Shown: positions 1-10,140 of the stretch, piece by piece
How the letters are laid out: every line of letters begins with the position of its first letter
How positions within the stretch are numbered: the stretch's first letter is position 1
Source: Motacilla alba alba
Lineage: Eukaryota > Chordata > Aves > Passeriformes > Motacillidae
Direction: 5' to 3'
Assembly (NCBI RefSeq): GCF_015832195.1
Contig: NC_052020.1
Location: 60,949,888 to 61,013,887 of the forward strand
DNA: 64,000 bases
Made by a program: the position numbers and the translations under genes
The notes under the pieces: generated by a model
What the model was told of the DNA's origin: nothing
Seen by the model: only the letters and a program-made list of their open reading frames with translations
The model's database searches: none

Positions 1-800
1 GGCCTGGCCTCTCCGGCCTCGCTCCCTGCTCGGAGGATCAATACCTGATCCTGCTCTGTACATCCACATTTCACACCTATAAATTAGGGAATTATTAATT
101 AAAGTGCATCCTGGAATGCGCAGGGAACCTTTAATTTAGCAACAGTTGCAAACAGAAAATATTGGGGGCTAAAATACGGATTTTAAAATGAATTTGGCCT
201 TTAGGCTTTATCCTTTTCGTCAGTCAAACTCATAAAAAGTTCAAAAGCAAAATTCAGAGGCTTAGATCAGTTCATTATTAGAAATATTTGTCATCAGAGC
301 GTGAGCTGGACAAGCTTTTTAACTTCCAAATGAGGAACCATCCAGCTAAAACAGGAGCAAATAAATCGTGGCATTCCAAACACGTTGCTGCCGCTTCCGG
401 AACAATGGATCCAGCAGCAAATCCCTGCTTCCAAATTTTGTTTATTTTTAGGCATGGGGGTTTAGGAAAGGAAGAAATCTCTTAATCAGGGATTGGGGAA
501 GGATGGAAATTGCACAGGGTGGGAAAAAATGGGTGCTGATCCCAGCAGGAATTTTGCACATCCCTTTTTCTTTCAGGAAGAATGGATTTCCACCCAAAGA
601 TGGAAGATGTTTTTCGTGGCATTGTGGGATGTGATCCATTCCCAGTCAGTTCCCAACTGGATCAGCTCCAAGGAGGAAAATTAACTCCAGCTTAGCCAAA
701 ACCTGGAAAGTTATAAAGGAATTTAAATTACCTGGATAAATCCAAGGTTTGGATCCATCCATGAAAGGGTTTGGAAAGTCCCAGATCTCAGTTTGCAACC
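1..800. other. Unique AT-rich non-coding DNA with candidate conserved element (about 60-260)
   Basis: No repeat family or gene was recognised. Positions 60-260 hold closely spaced homeodomain-type ATTA/TAATTA words with little of the ggaatt/ttcc drift seen in neighbouring DNA, a texture often seen in conserved vertebrate enhancers. Open frames here are 60-90 codons, overlap on both strands and resemble nothing known. Conservation is inferred, not shown. Confidence 0.25.
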
Positions 801-1000
801 TGGATCCATCTTTTCCAGCAGGAATTACAGATATTTCTGGAATGGCAGCCTGGATCCATCTTTTCCAGCAGGAATTACAGATATTTCTGGAATGGCAGCC
901 TGGATCCATCTTTTCCAGCAGGAATTACAGATATTTCTGGAATGGCAGCCTGGATCTGTCTTTTCCAGCAGGAATTACAGATATTTCTGGAATGACAGGT
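801..1000. repeat. Tandem repeat, 50-bp unit x 4
   Basis: Units start at 801, 851, 901 and 951. The first three are essentially identical. The last differs at its sixth to ninth bases (ctgt for ccat) and over its final ten. A BamHI-like ggatcc lies near the start of each of the first three units. Because 50 is not a multiple of 3, three overlapping plus-strand frames read the same peptide words in turn, so the open frames are repeat shadows. Confidence 0.95.
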
Positions 1001-2229
1001 GACACAGAGCTCTGGTACAGTCGGTATCCAGGCTGGATATCAGAAATCGGGGAATATGCAGAGATAAACCCACAATTCCACGATTATTAATAAAAACACT
1101 CAATATGAAACTCCGGATTTTAATAGGAATGGATGTGATTCCCCCGGGAATAACGGTGATGAGGGAAATAAAGGTTTAATAACTGAGCAGCACTGTTTTA
1201 GCACAGTCATTTTATGCTTTTTTGCGCCTGTTTTTGCAGTTTCCGGGGGGTTTGCATACACAGAACGCAGCCCATTGTTCACTGCTGCCCTGCCCAACTA
1301 ATTATGCTTAATTTTGGCACTTTCTCGTGCTTTAATTAAGAACTGTTTGCGTTTCCAGAGCATGCACGGAGCCAAAGTTTGCCTTTTTAATTAAAAGCAC
1401 AAAGCAAACGAAGATGTTGTGGGAGGAATGGGAATGAAGCTTCAGTGAACAGGGAAGGGCGGGGATGAAGTTCAGCCCCGGTGAACTTTAATGCCAACGG
1501 TGCAAAATGCAACTAATTAGGCAAGAATTGATTGTTCGCACGGAGGAGTAGCTACAAAACTTATTTGTAATCCCGACAAGGCAGGAGAACCGCTGCTCTC
1601 ATTCGCGGGGATGGCTGGAATTTGGGATTGCATGAAGCCAAGCTGCCCCTTTGGGATGCAAACGGGCGGTGGAACATTGACGGTGCCTCTGCTCACCCGG
1701 GAAAATTTGGGTTTTACAGGATATTCACCGGGAGCAAACTTTCCAAGGGGATTGGATACCCCTGAAATGGATTTAAGGAGCTGATGTCAGACCACTCTTG
1801 GTGCTTGTGGCACTTGATGAAAATTTTGGGGTGGTGTCCCAAAATTTCCGGCAATTTTGGGAGTTAATCAGTCCCATAGGGTTATAAAATAACCAAACAA
1901 AAAATCTGGCAGGGATATGGAAATAAAACCTGGGATAGTGGAAAGTGTCCCTGCCCGTGGCAAGGGTTTGAAGACCCCTTGAAACCCAAAGCAGTCTGGA
2001 ATTCCCTGATTTCCAGGCTGCCGTGTCTGCACCCATCAGGATGCACTTTTCCATAATATCTCTACTGCTTGTTCTTAGCAACTGCTGCAAAATGCAAATA
2101 TCAAAGAATTTGCAAATATTTGCTTGGTTTGAGTCCACAAATCCTCACACCAGGCACCCTTGGGATTTTTGGGAAGTTCAGAATATTCTGGACATTGGCA
2201 GAAATTGAGAACTTTTCCCCACAGTGGGA
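1001..2229. other. Unique non-coding DNA with candidate conserved regulatory element (about 1190-1580)
   Basis: No repeat is recognised. About 1190-1580 is rich in taattatgcttaatt-like words, several ctaattag/ttaattaa motifs and an attgttc Sox-like motif, separated by moderately GC-rich spacers containing CpG. This contrasts with the degenerate flanks and suggests constraint. No exon with plausible splice sites was recognised. Confidence 0.3.
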
Positions 2230-2385
2230 AAAGGGCTCAGGTTGCACCAGGGGAGGTTTAGATGGGATACTGGGGGAAATTTCCTCATGGAAAGGTTTGT
2301 CCAGGCCTGGCACAGCTGCCCAGGGAAGTGGAACCCCCATTCCAGGAGAGATTTAAAATCCATGTGGATGTGGCTTCCAAACAGC
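2230..2385 (+). mobile_element. CR1 LINE 3' fragment (older subfamily)
   Basis: The block reads ggctcaggttgcaccagg, then ggaggtttagatgggata, a Met-Glu-Arg-like atggaaagg, and the cagctgcccagggaagtgg motif, ending with gatttaaaatccatgtgg. These occur in this order in avian CR1 3' regions. The CR1 tail itself is missing or decayed beyond 2385. Confidence 0.7.
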
Positions 2386-4219
2386 TTTTGGTCCTTCCCA
2401 TGGCCATTCCTTTCCCATTGCAGTGGTGGGAGGCAGCTCCTGCTGGAGATGGTTTTCCCAGTCCTGGTCCTCCAGTAAGTTGTAGGAATGAATTTTGCTC
2501 CAGGCAAAACCAGATATGTGCCAGTAAAATGACGATCCTCACAATTCCTGTCATGTCATTCCCGATATTTATACATCCCGCCCTTCCAAAATGTTGGAGG
2601 GGACTTCAAGGATCATGCCATGGGCAGGGAGATGTTTCCTTCATTGCCTGTGGAGGTGATCCCTGGATCACTGCACTCAGGAAACCCTGGCAAGCTGAAG
2701 GATGGGCCAGTTCCAGAATCTTTGGGCCCAAACTTTCACTTGGGAATGATGCTGGGATGTTCTTCCTTGTCGTGCTGAAAGTCCCAAAGGACTTCCAAGG
2801 GAAGTGGGGATTTTCTGCATGGAGCTGGATAAAACTTCAGGCCAAATGCTTCTATCCCATCCCAAGGCATTAGCAAGGGAATTACCACCAATCTCTTTGC
2901 TTATCCGTGCATTCCTGATCCCTTTCCATTCCTAATAGCCTTTCAATTTCTTTCCCAACCTTCATTTCTCTCCAGCTCATCCTCTTGTCCCCTGACAACA
3001 ATTCCTGAGGATCCAAATCCTATCCCTGCCTTGGCCTCAGCCAGGTATTGACGTTTTCCTTCCCTTTTCCATTATTAAACACCTTGAACCAAGGACTCAG
3101 GTCTTCCATGGGATGCACTGGCAAGATCTGGATTTGGGATTGGAGCTTTGGCCCATCCATGGAAAAAAGTTTATTATGGAATAGCATCCTCCAAAGCTCC
3201 CACATTTGAGGATATTGCATCTTGTCTCTCCTAAAATCTCATTTTTCCTTGGGAGTGACCTCATCCCGTGGCGGGATAATGCGGAATGCTAATGAGGCAG
3301 CAACGGGAATAAAGCGTCCCCGGGATGATTGAAATCCCAAACAGCTCTTCCCCCTCCAAAAGCCTCCTAAGCAGAGCTCCCTTTGATGATGGACTGCTCA
3401 TTCCCTTATTAAACATTTATTGTTTCCTCAATAAAAGTCGTCTTGCATGTGTTCAATTATTAATATAAATCAGACACCAAATGGGAAACAGCCGCCATCT
3501 CATTTTCCAAGTTTTTTTCCCCCCCATTAATCTTCTTTCTTATTCCACAATCACAAGAGGAGAGTGGATAAAACCCATTCAGAATCACTGGAAAACAAAT
3601 AAAGCTGGAGTGAGAAAAGCCAAATTTTGATCTGGATCTGTGTCAGGAGGAAAAAAAAAGAAATTAAAACTCCTTGGAAACCAGGAATGTTCCCAGATAT
3701 GTGGCGGGGTATTGTTGGTTTGGTGTCCCCAGCATGGAAATCAGGAAAAATTGCGGCTGGAATAGGGAAGAGAAGTGGATCGATATTTATGGGATCACAG
3801 CAGGAGTTTTGGTGTTCAAAGCTCTGAGATAACCATGGATTAACCCAAGTCCAGGTCCCCTAGTGGAGATCATGGACACTCTGGATTGGTTTGGTCCCCA
3901 GGGATTAAGGAGGAATATTTTTAATATCAATTTAATTGCTGAAATAGTTTTACAACAGTTGCTCCTGGGACAGTCTGGGATTTCTAGGAATGTTTTCAAT
4001 CCGTGTTATCCATGACACCCTCCAAAGCCAAAGCCACCAGCTCCTGATACAGCATCAACTGAACTCAAGTTATAATCTCCAGGTTTCCCTCATTCCTAAA
4101 CCTTTCAGTTTTACTGGAATGCTTTCAGGTTCTTTTCCTAGATCCAGCAGTTATTTATGAGTTTGGAATGATCTCCTACTCCAAATCCAGCCAGGATAAA
4201 AGTGTGTCACATTTACCTG
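2386..4219. other. Unique non-coding DNA with candidate conserved element (about 3270-3490)
   Basis: No gene was recognised. Around 2595-2630 there is a weak resemblance to a reversed CR1 (catgccatgggcagggag), too short to call. Positions 3270-3490 stand out: CpG-containing words (gtggcgggataatgcgg, aaagcgtccccggg), aatgctaatgaggcag, and then a run of ATTAAT/TTAAAC motifs ending in cagccgccatctcattt. This is a plausible enhancer-like element. Confidence 0.3.
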
Positions 4220-4510
4220 TGAGAGAGCTGGAGAGGGATTTTGGATTAAGGCAGGAGTTGCAGGATAAGGGGGAATGGCTTCCCACTGCCAGAGGGCAGG
4301 GATGGATGGGATCTTGGGAATCGGGAATTCCTGGCTGGGCTGGAATTGCCAGAGCAGCTGGGGCTGCCCCTGGATCCCTGGCAGTGCCCAAGGCCAGGTT
4401 GGACATTGGTTGGAGCATCTTGGGATAGTGGAAGGCATCCCTGCCCATGGAATGGGGTGAAATGGGATGGGATTTTAGATTCCTTCCATCCCAAACCACT
4501 CTAGAACAAT
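4220..4510 (+). mobile_element. CR1 LINE, 5'-truncated, with 3' tail
   Basis: The order is gagagggattttggatt, ggaatggcttcccactgcc, cagagcagctggggctgcc, cccaaggccaggttggac, gggatagtggaaggcatcc and finally the cttccatcccaaaccact tail. Only the last 290 bp of the element are present, as expected for target-primed 5' truncation. No reverse transcriptase sequence remains. Confidence 0.9.
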
Positions 4511-5049
4511 CTCTGATCTGATTTTTATTCCAGTCAATCAATTCTACAGGATAAATATAAAAGGACTGCTTTTCCTGGGCAACATTCCCTGATAAAAAAC
4601 AGGATCAAACTTCCCAGAACTTTTTATCTGATCTCTCGCAGCAACAAATCCAGCAGCTGTCAAAAAATCAAACAGAAAGGGGCTCGAAAGCACCTTTTAA
4701 AAGACTGAAAAGCATTTTCATGGATTTAAGAGTCCTTCACAGCCAATTATCAAATCAAAATGCAGCCAATCTGCCTAACATCACTCCAGAAGGATAAAAA
4801 CATCCATGGATAACTCATCACTCATCAGCCTGCACAGCAAACGCTCTCCCAGCCAGCACTGGATTTATTTGGGAATTTAAAGAGGAACGTGGTTCTGATA
4901 GGCACTAAAATGCCGTAATGTTCTCCCAGCTGCAGGAGCAGGAGCCCAGGAGCCCCAGGAGCCGTGTGGGGAATTCTGGCAGACGAAGCTGAGTGGGAGC
5001 TTTTCAACATTCCTGCTGGCTCAGAGATCCATGGGCAGGTGTGGAGACG
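4511..5049. other. Unique non-coding DNA between two CR1 copies
   Basis: AT-rich sequence with no repeat or gene recognised. The frames here are short and their composition is unremarkable. A GC-richer patch at 4920-5045 leads into the GGAAAT array. Confidence 0.4.
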
Positions 5050-5103
5050 GATGGAAATGGAAATGGAAATGGAAATGGAAATGGAAATGGAAATGGAAAT
5101 GGA
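5050..5103. repeat. Microsatellite (GGAAAT)n, about 9 units
   Basis: A near-perfect hexamer repeat on the plus strand. Because six is a multiple of three it translates as alternating Met-Glu, Gly-Asn or Lys-Trp depending on frame, and reads Pro-Phe, Ser-Ile or His-Phe on the other strand. This explains the repeat peptides in overlapping frames. Confidence 0.95.
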
Positions 5104-5134
5104 TATGAACATAGAGAAGGACTTGGAGCTGTTG

Positions 5135-5535
5135 TCAAGACAATCCAAGGGCTGGAGCAGTTCTGTGGGGAAAGGCTGGGAGAGCTGGGAATGTTCCTCT
5201 GGAGAGAAGAAGGCTCCAGGGAGAGCTCAGAGCCCCTGGCAGGGCCTGAAGGGGCTCCAGGAGAGCTGCAGAGGGACTGGGGACAAGGCCTGCAGGGACA
5301 GGAGCCAGGGAATGGCTCCCAGTGCCAGAGGGCAGGGATGGGTGGGAGATTGGGAATTAGGAATTCCTGGCTGGGCTGGAATTGCCAGAGCAGCTGGGGC
5401 TGCCCCTGGATCCCTGGCAGTGCCCAAGGCCAGGCTGGACACTGGGACATCCTGGGACAGTGGGAGGTGTCCCTGCCATGGAATGATCCCATTTTAAGGT
5501 CCCTTCCAGCCCAACCCACTCCAGGATTCCATGAT
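5135..5535 (+). mobile_element. CR1 LINE, 5'-truncated, about 400 bp
   Basis: It begins in the segment ccaagggctggagcag, runs through ggctgggagagctggg, the agagcccctggcagggcc block, ctccaggagagctgcag and ggaatggctcccagtgcc, and ends with cttccagcccaacccact plus ccaggattccatgat. It keeps about 100 bp more 5' sequence than the copy at 4220. The two copies belong to similar subfamilies, judged by eye. Confidence 0.93.
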
Positions 5536-5762
5536 TGCTTTTCTGGCTTCCACACATTTCTTTCCCTGGGGAGTTTTGTATTCGTGGAGTATCCTGGATC
5601 AGTTCTGCCTGGAGTTCATCAGGAGGTTCATGGAGTCTCATTTCAGATCTTGTCTCCAAACCTGTGGGGGCACTAAAGGCTCCCTCTGAGCAGCACTTCC
5701 CACTCCGGAGAGATTCTTATCTCCCTGATAGCTCTGGGGTTTTGACACCTGACTACAAAGGA
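5536..5762. other. Unique non-coding DNA
   Basis: A short stretch between the CR1 tail and an A/C-rich block. Nothing was recognised in it. Confidence 0.35.
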
Positions 5763-6005
5763 GAAATCAAACCGGAAAAAAAAAGCAAAAAACCACGCTC
5801 CAAAAAATAGAGCCAAAACCCCCACAAACTCCAACAAAAAAACCCAAAATATAAAACCCCCCCAAAAACCCAACAACAAAATCCTCCTGAACAACAACAA
5901 CCAACCAACCAACCATCCAACCAACCAAACAAACAAAACCCCCAAGGAAACCTCCAAACAACAACAAAACAAACAAAAAACCCTCACAAAACCACCACAA
6001 CTAAT
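5763..6005. repeat. A/C-rich low-complexity block with (AACC)n core
   Basis: The plus strand is almost free of G and T for about 240 bp, with runs of A broken by C runs of 3-7. It includes an ccaaccaaccaacc core near 5900. The minus strand is therefore G/T-rich and gives open frames full of Phe, Gly, Trp and Val, which are compositional artefacts. Confidence 0.85.
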
Positions 6006-6289
6006 AAAAACCCCCAGAAAGAAGAAAATATGCTAATTTTTGAAGTTTGTTAATAATGCAGCCATTGGGTCTTCCTTGTTTTAATGCCCTTTTGAATCCA
6101 GTGAAATATTCAGTAGTATAAATTTTAGAAATTTGCTGTGATGCAAAAGCCAATGAAACTCTGGTGAAATCGGCCCAGGATCAATTCAATCACTGCTTAA
6201 AAACTGGGACATATTTCCAAATCTCTTTTATTGGTTTTAGAGATGTTGGAACACAGAGAAATCCAACAAATATCCAGCATGAGGAGACG
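6006..6289. other. Unique AT-rich non-coding DNA
   Basis: No repeat, RNA or coding feature was recognised. Confidence 0.35.
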
Positions 6290-6373
6290 ACATCTGTCCT
6301 TTGTTCCTCCATGCCTGGGAATTTATTGGGACAACATCCATCTTTTGTTCCTGGATGCCTGGGAATTTATTAG
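6290..6373. repeat. Local direct duplication, about 44-bp period
   Basis: The word ttgttcct, then atgcctgggaatttatt, occurs at 6301 and again at 6345, each preceded by catctgtc or catccatc. There are about 1.9 copies with a few mismatches. It is a small local duplication of no evident function. Confidence 0.75.
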
Positions 6374-6929
6374 GCTGCATTGAACCATTCCTTGTTTGTT
6401 TTCACTTTTCCAACACTCAGCACAATCGCTGCTCATTAGCGGCCTGCTCTCTTTGTTATTTACTCCTAATGAACGGCATCTGCAATCTTCATTAGCGAGA
6501 ATTTTGGGTTATTGTTTCAAACATCAGCAGAGTTAAGATGTGGCATCAGAGGTATCGGCTAAATAACAACATCCAGACAGCTGGAAATGCTCGAATTCCC
6601 ACAGTTACTCCTGGGACAACTCGGAATCATCCTGGACATGGATCTGGAAGTCAGGGGGCACCAAATGCTTCACGGAATTTTAAGGATACAGCAAATAGGC
6701 GCTGGGTGAATGAGGCCAGCTCAGATTTCCAGCAAGGTAAGCACAGGAATTATAAATTTACCAGGTCCATTTTTAAATATCTAATTTTTATCTTTAATTT
6801 TTATCTCTAAAAATCTCTAATAGCGTAGCCACTGCTAAAATTAAGTTGGAAAAGAAAATATTTATTTATTTTGATACCATGTAAGATTAGTTTGTTATTG
6901 ATTGGAGTTTTTCACACTGATAAAAAAAA
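6374..6929. other. Unique DNA with candidate conserved element (about 6400-6520)
   Basis: Positions 6400-6520 contain gctcattagcggcctgc, ctcctaatgaacggc and cttcattagcgaga: three spaced ATTA/TAAT homeodomain-type cores, two of them followed by GCG. The surroundings are degenerate AT-rich DNA. An attagcg pair of this kind is unusual in neutral bird DNA because CpG decays quickly. Confidence 0.3.
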
Positions 6930-6992
6930 TCACAGATTTATGGAATGGTTTGGGTTGGGAAGGACCTGGCTGAGCCCTGGGATGGGACAGGA
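6930..6992 (-). mobile_element. CR1 LINE 3'-tail fragment
   Basis: The plus strand reads cacagatttatggaatgg, then tttgggttgggaaggacc, which is the reverse complement of the CR1 3' tail. Homology fades after about 60 bp, so this is a very short insertion or remnant. Confidence 0.6.
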
Positions 6993-7046
6993 TTGAGGGA
7001 GGTGAGCAAAAAGTGCAAGGTCAGAACGGCAGATTCCTCACAATTA

Positions 7047-7491
7047 GGATGTTATCCTAAATGAAGAGATCCCAAATGATATTATCCCAAATGGCGATAC
7101 CTCAAATGATATCCCAAATGATGGTATCCCAAATGATGGTATCCCAAAAAGATGACATCCCAAGTGATGACATCCCAAGTGATGACATTCCAAAAGATTA
7201 TATCCCAAATGATGACATTCCAAACCATGATATCCCAAATGATGGTATCCCAAATGATGACGTCCCAAATGATGGTATCCTAAATGATGACATCCCAAAT
7301 GATGATATCCCAAGTGACGACTTCCCAAATGATGATATCCCAAATGATGACATCCCAAATGATGGTATCCTAAATGATGACATCCCAAGTGATGATATCC
7401 CAAGTGATGACATCCCAAATGATGATATCCCAAATGATGATATCTCAAATGACGACATTCCAAATGATGATATCTCAAATGATGACATCCT
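7047..7491. repeat. Minisatellite, 15-bp unit, about 29 copies
   Basis: The basic unit is atcccaaatgatgat with variants at a few fixed positions (gac/gat/ggt, aagt/aaat, tcctaaat). Copy number is an estimate from length. The unit length is divisible by three and the unit has no stop in several frames, so two plus frames and two minus frames stay open for up to 158 codons, reading Ile-Pro-Asn-Asp-Asp on plus and His-His-Leu-Gly-Tyr on minus. Confidence 0.95.
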
Positions 7492-8939
7492 TCCCTGGAT
7501 ACCTGGGATGCGCTGAACACAGCTGGGCATTTTCCCCCAGTTGCTGGATAAACAGGATAATAAATAATAATAAATGTTACTAATATAAAATATTAATTTT
7601 AATAATGCTAAAATAGTAAAAATATTCAAATCCGTAATTTAAATAGTAATAATTTAAACAAGAAACCCATTTTCCTCGAAAAACCACAAGCGCCTCTCTC
7701 TCTCTCTTCAGGTTGGAAAACCTACTTAAAATTTTTCTAGTTTTTTCTCCATTTTAATTTTAACTGCCTGGTTTAATCCTCATTAAATTTCTCTCCCAAA
7801 AACTTGGAGGTTTTCATTCCATCTCCCCCCTGCCAGAGATGACATTTATCCCCGGGCAAGGCTGAAAACCTCCGGCACTTCTGGAGAGGGGACGTTGGAA
7901 TTCCATGCTGGGAGGGAGGCGTTCTGCCTGTGGCTCATTCAGAGACAGCCTTGTTCCCAAGCCTCCCAAAATCAGGATTAATCAATAATTACAGCCCTCA
8001 TCAGCAAGTGAACCCCTGGGGTTTTATTTATCCTCCAGTCACACTGCTCCGAGACCTAGAGCAATATCCAGGAGTTTTTCCTGTTGGGGAAATGAATCAA
8101 ATTACATTTTTGCATGCGCATGTAGTTAATTCTTATCTTCTTTGGTCCCGGGAAGGAACAGAAATTTTTTTTGGAATTGCCTCTTTCATCTCCATTTTGT
8201 AATCGTCATATTTGGGCCACAAAATGATTCCCAAGCTGTGTTTGCCAGTTGGGTTTAATCCTCGGAGTTTTGAATTTGGAAAACGATAGGACTCTGTTAA
8301 TTTGCAGGAGAGAGATTAAAATAAAAGGGATCTTTGTGTTTGTACTCCGAGTGCAGAGATTTCCATGCCTGAGTACCGGGATGAATAAATGCTCCTTCAT
8401 TTGAATTTCTGAGCAGGATGTTTTGCACAATGAGGGAAAAATCTCCTTTCTGATTAACTTTCTTGCAGAAGTTCAAGTGGATGTTTGGGATGGGAAGTTA
8501 AAAGCCTTAAAGGTGAACTTCCAAAAGTTGGGAACCAGGGAAAAAAGGGAAAGCAGGACCTGAGGGAATCTGAGGGAGCTTTAGGCTGGATATTAGGAAA
8601 AGAGCGAGACAACTTGAGACTTAAATTCCAGTCCGTAAAAATTATTAAATGCTAATCCCACTCCAGGGATTAGCCTGGGACATCACCAGGGAGGTCCCAG
8701 AATTCCTAAAAAAAGGGTTAACAGTGATTTTCTGTGTCCCAGCTGCTCTGCTGATTCACAGATAACTCAGCACTGGTTACTTTTGCCTTTTCCCAACCCC
8801 AGTGTTGCAGTGGAGCTGCAGGAGAAGACAGAAACCATCCAGGAGATGTTTCCTGAATAATGGAAGTATTAAAAAAAAGGACTGATGTTGGAAAACTGCT
8901 GCTCCAGGTGTTTTTTGACAGCTCAGCCAAGCAGGCTGT
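7492..8939. other. Unique AT-rich non-coding DNA
   Basis: No gene or repeat family is recognised over about 1.4 kb. A short ctctctctctct run lies near 7695 and an AT-rich patch at 7555-7660. Frames of up to 90 codons show no recognisable domain. The stretch near 8205-8430 has ATTAA/TAATT words and could be constrained, but the signal is weak. Confidence 0.4.
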
Positions 8940-8998
8940 GGTGTTTCACCTTTTAAAATCAAATTCTGGTGGTGTTTCACCTTTTAAAATCAAATTCT
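8940..8998. repeat. Direct duplication, 30-bp period x 2
   Basis: The words ggtgtttcacc and ttttaaaatcaaattct follow each other twice in immediate tandem with no mismatch over the core. The perfect match implies a recent slippage event. Confidence 0.9.
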
Positions 8999-9139
8999 TT
9001 TTGGTTTGGTTTTGCTCCTTTTGTGTTGGATAACCTGCGGATGCTGCAGAGATTTGGCTTTCTGTGGATGGAGCGTTTCTCCACAGAGTGAAGCCAGGAC
9101 TGTGCTCTCCATGGGTTTTTTCACTCCATTAACAAAAAA

Positions 9140-9190
9140 TCATGGGATCGTGGGATAGGTTGGGTTGGAAAAGGATCTGTCTGAGGCCTG
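9140..9190 (-). mobile_element. Possible CR1 3'-tail remnant
   Basis: The plus strand has aatcatgggatcgtggg, then ataggttgggttggaaaag, resembling a reversed CR1 tail. It is short and not followed by further recognisable CR1 sequence, so it may be a remnant or chance. Confidence 0.4.
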
Positions 9191-9475
9191 CGAGGAGCCA
9201 GGATGGAAGATTTTGGGAGATGAATGAAGTGAGCAAGGTAAGAAGAGCACTCCAAGGGTGATTGAAAGAATCACCTGGTAAAGAATCTCCTCAAAGTGCT
9301 TGGCTCCTGAAAAACCAGGATTTTTTTTTTTCCATGGAGAAGGGATTTGAGGAGCACAGACAGTCTCCAAATCCATAGGATCGGACATGGGATGATCAGC
9401 ACGTGCAGAGATGTTCCAGCAGAGGTGGAGGGTGAGGAGCAATCCTGTTCTCCTTCCAAGGGGCTCAGGGTGGCA

Positions 9476-9563
9476 GTGGTTGGAAAACTGTAGTGCCATA
9501 GGGCTTCCTGGTGGGCTAAACGGGAATAAACTCCAATTCCAAAGAAGTTTAGGACACCAGGAG
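9476..9563 (+). repeat. Inverted repeat Q, left arm
   Basis: This 88-bp block is the reverse complement of 10054-10140 with a handful of mismatches. Shared words include ttggaaaact, gggcttcctg and actccaattccaaagaag. Homology stops near 9565, just where the next inverted block begins. It is not CR1. Confidence 0.85.
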
Positions 9564-9567
9564 TAGG

Positions 9568-9792
9568 AATTTGAAGAATTGGTGACCTCACACAGAGGCA
9601 TCTTCCTAAGAGTGATGCTTAAGGTGGGATTCCCTTCTCAGAAATGGGGGTGTTGATATCCTCAGCTAATTATTGAGAATTCCTTCACAATTTCCTGGGA
9701 AAACCAGGAATTTTTGGAGGAGTTTCTTCATCTAAATTTCCCCTGGGATGTCTCCTTCGTTCCTGTGAGCTGAGATGAGCTGAGGTGGGCAG
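9568..9792 (+). repeat. Inverted repeat P, left arm (225 bp)
   Basis: This block is the reverse complement of 14270-14493, with about ten differences by eye (roughly 96% identity). Long exact stretches run from gatatcctcagctaatt outward. Sequence between the arms is not obviously a transposon. No terminal motif, transposase frame or target duplication was identified. Confidence 0.92.
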
Positions 9793-10053
9793 TGTTCATC
9801 CTCACCTGGCTGGGGCTGCTTCTGTGGCTGGAACCCACAAAAGGCTGAGTTCCTCAACCCTCTCCTGCAGATTGTGGTGTCTCACGTGGATGCAGGTCCA
9901 TGGAGAGGTCTGGGAGGAGCAGAAGGATTCAAGGAACGCTTTGAGGACCCTAAAACATCCCTTGAAGTCCTCAGTGGTGAACCCTCAATAACCTGCTCCT
10001 ATTGAATTTCAGAAGTGCTGCAGTTTCCTCTCACCGGTGTAACTGGGAACCTG

Positions 10054-10140
10054 CTCCTGGTGTCCCAAACTTCTTTGGAATTGGAGTTTATTCCCATTTA
10101 GGCCATCAGGAAGCCCTGTGGCACTACGGTTTTCCAACCA
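10054..10140 (-). repeat. Inverted repeat Q, right arm
   Basis: Partner of 9476-9563. It starts at ctcctggtgtcccaaac and ends at gttttccaacca. The copies have diverged more than the P arms, with roughly seven mismatches over 87 bp by eye. Confidence 0.85.

Noticed and set aside
2576..2640. Possible reversed CR1 tail
   Set aside because: Only a few short words match (gccatgggcagggag). Too weak to separate from chance.
4964..5497. 177-codon frame with a Met-Glu repeat
   Set aside because: The repeat comes from the GGAAAT array and the rest from a CR1.
5673..6000. Minus-strand hydrophobic Phe/Gly/Val/Trp frames resembling a membrane protein
   Set aside because: Pure product of the A/C-rich low-complexity block read in reverse.
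7044..7520. 158-codon His-His-Leu-Gly repeat protein and its plus-strand Ile-Pro-Asn-Asp counterpart
   Set aside because: Both follow automatically from a stop-free 15-bp unit. There is no start context, flanking exon or non-repeat portion to support coding.
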